A DNA stretch of 64,000 nucleotides, taken from assembly GCF_003073045.1 (NCBI RefSeq), contig NC_037599.1:3534001-3598000 (forward strand), written 5' to 3'. Position 1 is the stretch's first letter. Every line of letters begins with the position of its first letter. A program made the position numbers and the translations under genes. The notes beneath the pieces were generated by a model that was given only the letters and a program-made list of their open reading frames with translations, made no database searches and was not told where the DNA came from. Source of the DNA: Pomacea canaliculata. Lineage: Eukaryota > Mollusca > Gastropoda > Architaenioglossa > Ampullariidae. Below are positions 60,801 through 64,000 of this stretch, piece after piece.

Positions 60801-63588
60801 ATGCCGGATGGTTCTCAACCATAAAATCTATCTGAAACATCATCAAACTGAATTAGGCTTTTGATACTTCACAGGACAGAAATACCATAAAACTCCCATT
60901 TACTTTTTGGATGTGGAAATCAATACACACATCCATCTAACACACACCTCCTTGCACACAGTAAACAGCAAACCATGCCATATGCTTGAATGTCAAAGGC
61001 AAGCGAAAGTGAAATTCTGCAATAATGTATGTCAGTATAATTCCACAATAACTATTAAAAATACAAGCAACTTAATTTATACTTTTCAAGCATGTTGGCA
61101 AGTCTCTGCTCTCTACACTTTGTTACAAGACTTTCTGGAGTAAGAAAACCAAACAATTGATAAATTGGAGGGTTTTTTTTAAAAAAAAAAATACTGTATT
61201 AATTCAGCTGGAAGAAACATTCTGAAAATGTTAACGACATTAAAGTACCAAAAATGGTTTGTGTAACAAACAAAAAGAAGCATCTAGATTTTTGGAACAA
61301 GTTACAGTAGTGATTAGTTGCCTACAAATCGCTCTGCATTTTGTGGGCATGAAATTTACAAACCAGTTTGCCTGTAGCACTCTGACCTCCTTCTGATGCC
61401 CACAATTTTGGCATCATTGCCGAGAAGTAAGGTCCCCACACACCCGGAACAAAGATAGGGCTGTTACTCACCTGGATGGCAGAAAGCTCTGTGATAATGT
61501 AAGCTAATTACTACACAATGATGAGCACAACTTTAGTTCATTACCAATCCTACAGTCCAAAATTTAACCATTTGTACAATGTGGCTGTAATTAAACACTA
61601 GTTTCTGAAGTTCTGTGTGTAGGAAATAGCTTACATTGTGTGCTACATAGAAATTTAACTTTTGCTGGACTGGCTCATTTTCACTGTTAGTGAAAGTCAA
61701 AGCAATTTTAATCTTTACCTTTAAAAATGTTACGAAAGGTACACAAAAATATCAAGAATTCAGTTTATAAACACAGAGAAGCAAGCTTAAAAGATCAGAC
61801 AAATCATACCATCATATGACAAGTTGAGGTTCCACATACAAGCACCAACCTTGATGTCAAAGGAGGCATCTGAAATGGCAGACTAGCAGGAACACATGCT
61901 AAGCATGCTGAAAACAAGCAAGACACACAGTAAAAGGGAAGGAAAGATCTCTGGCTAAAATAAAGGTGGATAAACAAGAAAAACCTCAATATGTGCTGGT
62001 CTTTTTTAGCATAGTAAGGCAGAAGCACTAACAATTATAAAAATATACTTACTATAATATTATTTATTTTAAGTAGCAATAAAACAAAATAATATTTTGC
62101 TCAGTATCAGAGATTTAGAAAAGTCACATTCCTGTCTCTCCTAAAAGACAGCTCACATTTCAACTTCCCACTGCTTAGTAAAGATGTAATGACAGCAAGG
62201 ATCTTAAAGACATAGGTGTCTGCATTGTGTATTCACCTTGCACAGCAATTGAATGTTTTTACAAGCATAATACATGAGCAGACTTACACACATGTACACA
62301 CTCATGCATTTGTACAAATTCTGAATCAGTTCAAATGTTTTAGATTCTAGTCATGACTTCTGTCAGTCTCAACCAGTGTTAATCACAATCTCAACCAGTG
62401 TTTGAAGCATACTGTTTTCATAGTTTTCTCTTTTAAGATCTCTATTATGGTCTTTATTAAGGACAGTATCAACTAAATCTCATACTTCTGACTTCAGGTA
62501 ACATTTCTACATTGTCTCATCTGTGGTTCTAAACTATTTGCATGTTAACAAAAATAAAATTTTAAAAATCTACTTGCCCATTCCACCTGCATGAGCATCT
62601 ATAAGAGATGCACCTACAGGTGTTCCTTGCACTAAGCCAAGTTCTTTGGCTGCCAGAGCAGTCAGACCTGACCCACAGCACTCCCCTGGATACAGGGCCT
62701 GCTGTCCTGTAAACAGTTACTGCAGAATTTTAAACAGATGACTATTTTCTGATCAACACAATAGGTCACATATGTTCCAATAAGTGAAATGTTGCACAGA
62801 TGGATATGTTGTTCATCCTAATGCACCTGAACAGTTTAACTTACCATAGGCAGAAAGAAAAAAAAATTATGATATACAAAAACAAAGATTACACATCTCC
62901 CTTTTTTTTTTAGCAATCCTGTACAATTACAATTATACTTTCAAAGAAAAAAAATTCCTGTAGTATTCAAATTTAAATTTCTGTGGTATTTTTCTATTTA
63001 TATCATTCTTTGGTATAAGCACATGAATTTTCAACAAATTTTCCCACTGCAATTTGAACCCTTTTAGTAAATTAGTGACATAATTAATATTTAAGCTGGT
63101 GCCTTCTGTGCTGTGCAACTTTGCAATGGAGCAGCTAGAATGTGGGAATTGTCATACAAATCACTATCAATGTAGGGTGTGCAAGAGCTTGCATGAGGAT
63201 ATTCAATGTCACTGATATCATCTTCACTACTTTCATCATCAAATCAAACAAAAACACGCTATTTCCTATTTACCAATTCTGCAGTGTCCATTCAACGACA
63301 GCTCTTCAAGACCAGCTGCTGCAAGAAATTCATCATTCCACCCATGTTTGTCAGCTGTTTGTGCTTCATAGCCCCACTTACACACAAGTGAACACAGAGA
63401 CCTGGTGGGACAGAGAAGCAATCATGGAAATAGTATGAAATCATCATAAATTATTTCTTATATTAATCTTACATACAAAACTCACATGGCCACCACAAAT
63501 ATTGATCATCTGTTTACCTTGTTTGGCTGTCTGTAGCTCGCCAAGTCAGGTAATCAGGCAGGTCAAACAGGTTGGCCATCTTGTTCCA
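57848..63588 (-). CDS. FGGY: FGGY carbohydrate kinase domain-containing protein (5' end missing)
   Basis: Member of the FGGY sugar kinase family, which phosphorylates sugars or polyols such as ribulose with ATP; the substrate cannot be read from sequence. Exons, 5' to 3': 63518-63588, 63274-63401, 62578-62706, 61810-61907, 61364-61471, 60770-60831, 60371-60524, 59753-59827, 59057-59177, 58562-58656, 58115-58176, 57848-57926, summing to 1182 nt (393 aa plus stop). Visible blocks: [102 protein letters not shown]. All align in order with human FGGY from about its middle to the C-terminus. The intron after 62578 is GC-AG. The N-terminal sugar-binding half lies beyond the right edge. Confidence 0.95.
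59927..60145 (+). mobile_element. tRNA-derived SINE
   Basis: In FGGY intron 7 between 59827 and 60371. The plus strand begins GGCTGGCGGGTAGCTCATCT then GTAGAGCATAG, close to a tRNA A-box region, with a GGTGGGACAACTTTCC stretch beyond. No coding. The head is the best tRNA match among the four SINEs in the window. Confidence 0.55.
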
Positions 63589-64000
63589 CTGAGCAGGTAA
63601 CCTCTGGTGGTGCATATTACTGAATATAAGTCTATTAGAGGATGCAAATCTCTCACACATACATGTGCCTCCATGCAGAGACATGCTCACAAATTACGTG
63701 CAGGCATATTTTCTTTGTTATATTTGTCTTTGTAGTCCAAAACATCATTTCTCTTTCTTCTAATGTTTTCAGAAAGAAAATAAGATGGGGAGGGAGATAT
63801 CTAAGAAAACTATTCTGGCTACAAAGTACAAAGTGGACAACCAGTAAGATGACTAAAGTTGCAATTGACCTAAGAAATACATATGCACATACAAGTGAAA
63901 GTATGATATCCTTTACAGTTTTGTATTGCTCCACTCTGTCTAGATGTCTCTTTCTCTGTACACGTGCGTGTTTGTCAGTCAGAAATCTTTCTCTTACACA
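63589..64000. other. FGGY intron, no exon recognised
   Basis: Sequence upstream of the first visible FGGY exon. I looked for the preceding conserved block (the one containing WMDHRA in the human protein) and did not find it, so this is intronic up to the edge. Confidence 0.6.

Overview
This is an animal nuclear genome window, most likely from a mollusc and plausibly a gastropod. The genes are split by many GT-AG introns, and the encoded proteins are metazoan (a Tie-like receptor tyrosine kinase, RSPH10B, Asterix/WDR83OS, GPKOW, RANBP3, FGGY). The gaps hold LINE, SINE and hAT fragments, including a tRNA-derived SINE of a kind I recall from gastropods. The mollusc call is an inference. No virus-like element, CRISPR array or bacterial operon is visible.

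Layout from left to right. (1) 1-3343: no exon I can support, apart from the terminus of a hAT-type transposon near 121-198. (2) 3344-10446, plus strand: the 3' part of a receptor tyrosine kinase gene. It has four one-exon EGF-like modules, a transmembrane exon and a complete Tie/FGFR/RET-class kinase domain; the 5' exons lie off the window or were not found. (3) 10447-14675: a gene-poor gap with a SINE and degenerate repeats. (4) 14676-28125, minus strand: a complete 19-exon RSPH10B (radial spoke head) gene of about 891 aa, whose introns carry at least four LINE fragments. (5) 28375-31253, plus strand: a complete 4-exon WDR83OS/Asterix gene (109 aa), head-to-head with RSPH10B across only 249 bp. 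(6) 33253-35702, minus strand: a complete coiled-coil protein (336 aa) that I cannot name. (7) 36632-38134, plus strand: an intronless GPKOW (500 aa). (8) 40597-54229, plus strand: RANBP3 (about 541 aa in 17 exons, the second exon tentative). (9) 57848-63588, minus strand: the 3' two thirds of FGGY, running off the right edge.

The genes do not form one pathway. They cover axonemal motility (RSPH10B), membrane-protein biogenesis at the ER (Asterix), pre-mRNA splicing (GPKOW), nuclear export (RANBP3), sugar phosphorylation (FGGY) and cell-surface signalling (the receptor kinase). The arrangement alternates head-to-head pairs (RSPH10B/Asterix; coiled-coil gene/GPKOW) with a tail-to-tail pair (RANBP3/FGGY).

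The exon models were built by hand from splice signals, phase continuity and remembered human protein sequences. For every complete gene the exon lengths sum to a multiple of three. The most interesting non-genic findings are a 226-bp hAT-type MITE with perfect 8-bp target duplications inside a LINE tail, an in-frame 39-bp tandem amplification inside a LINE reverse transcriptase, and an inverted-repeat element of about 470 bp in an Asterix intron.
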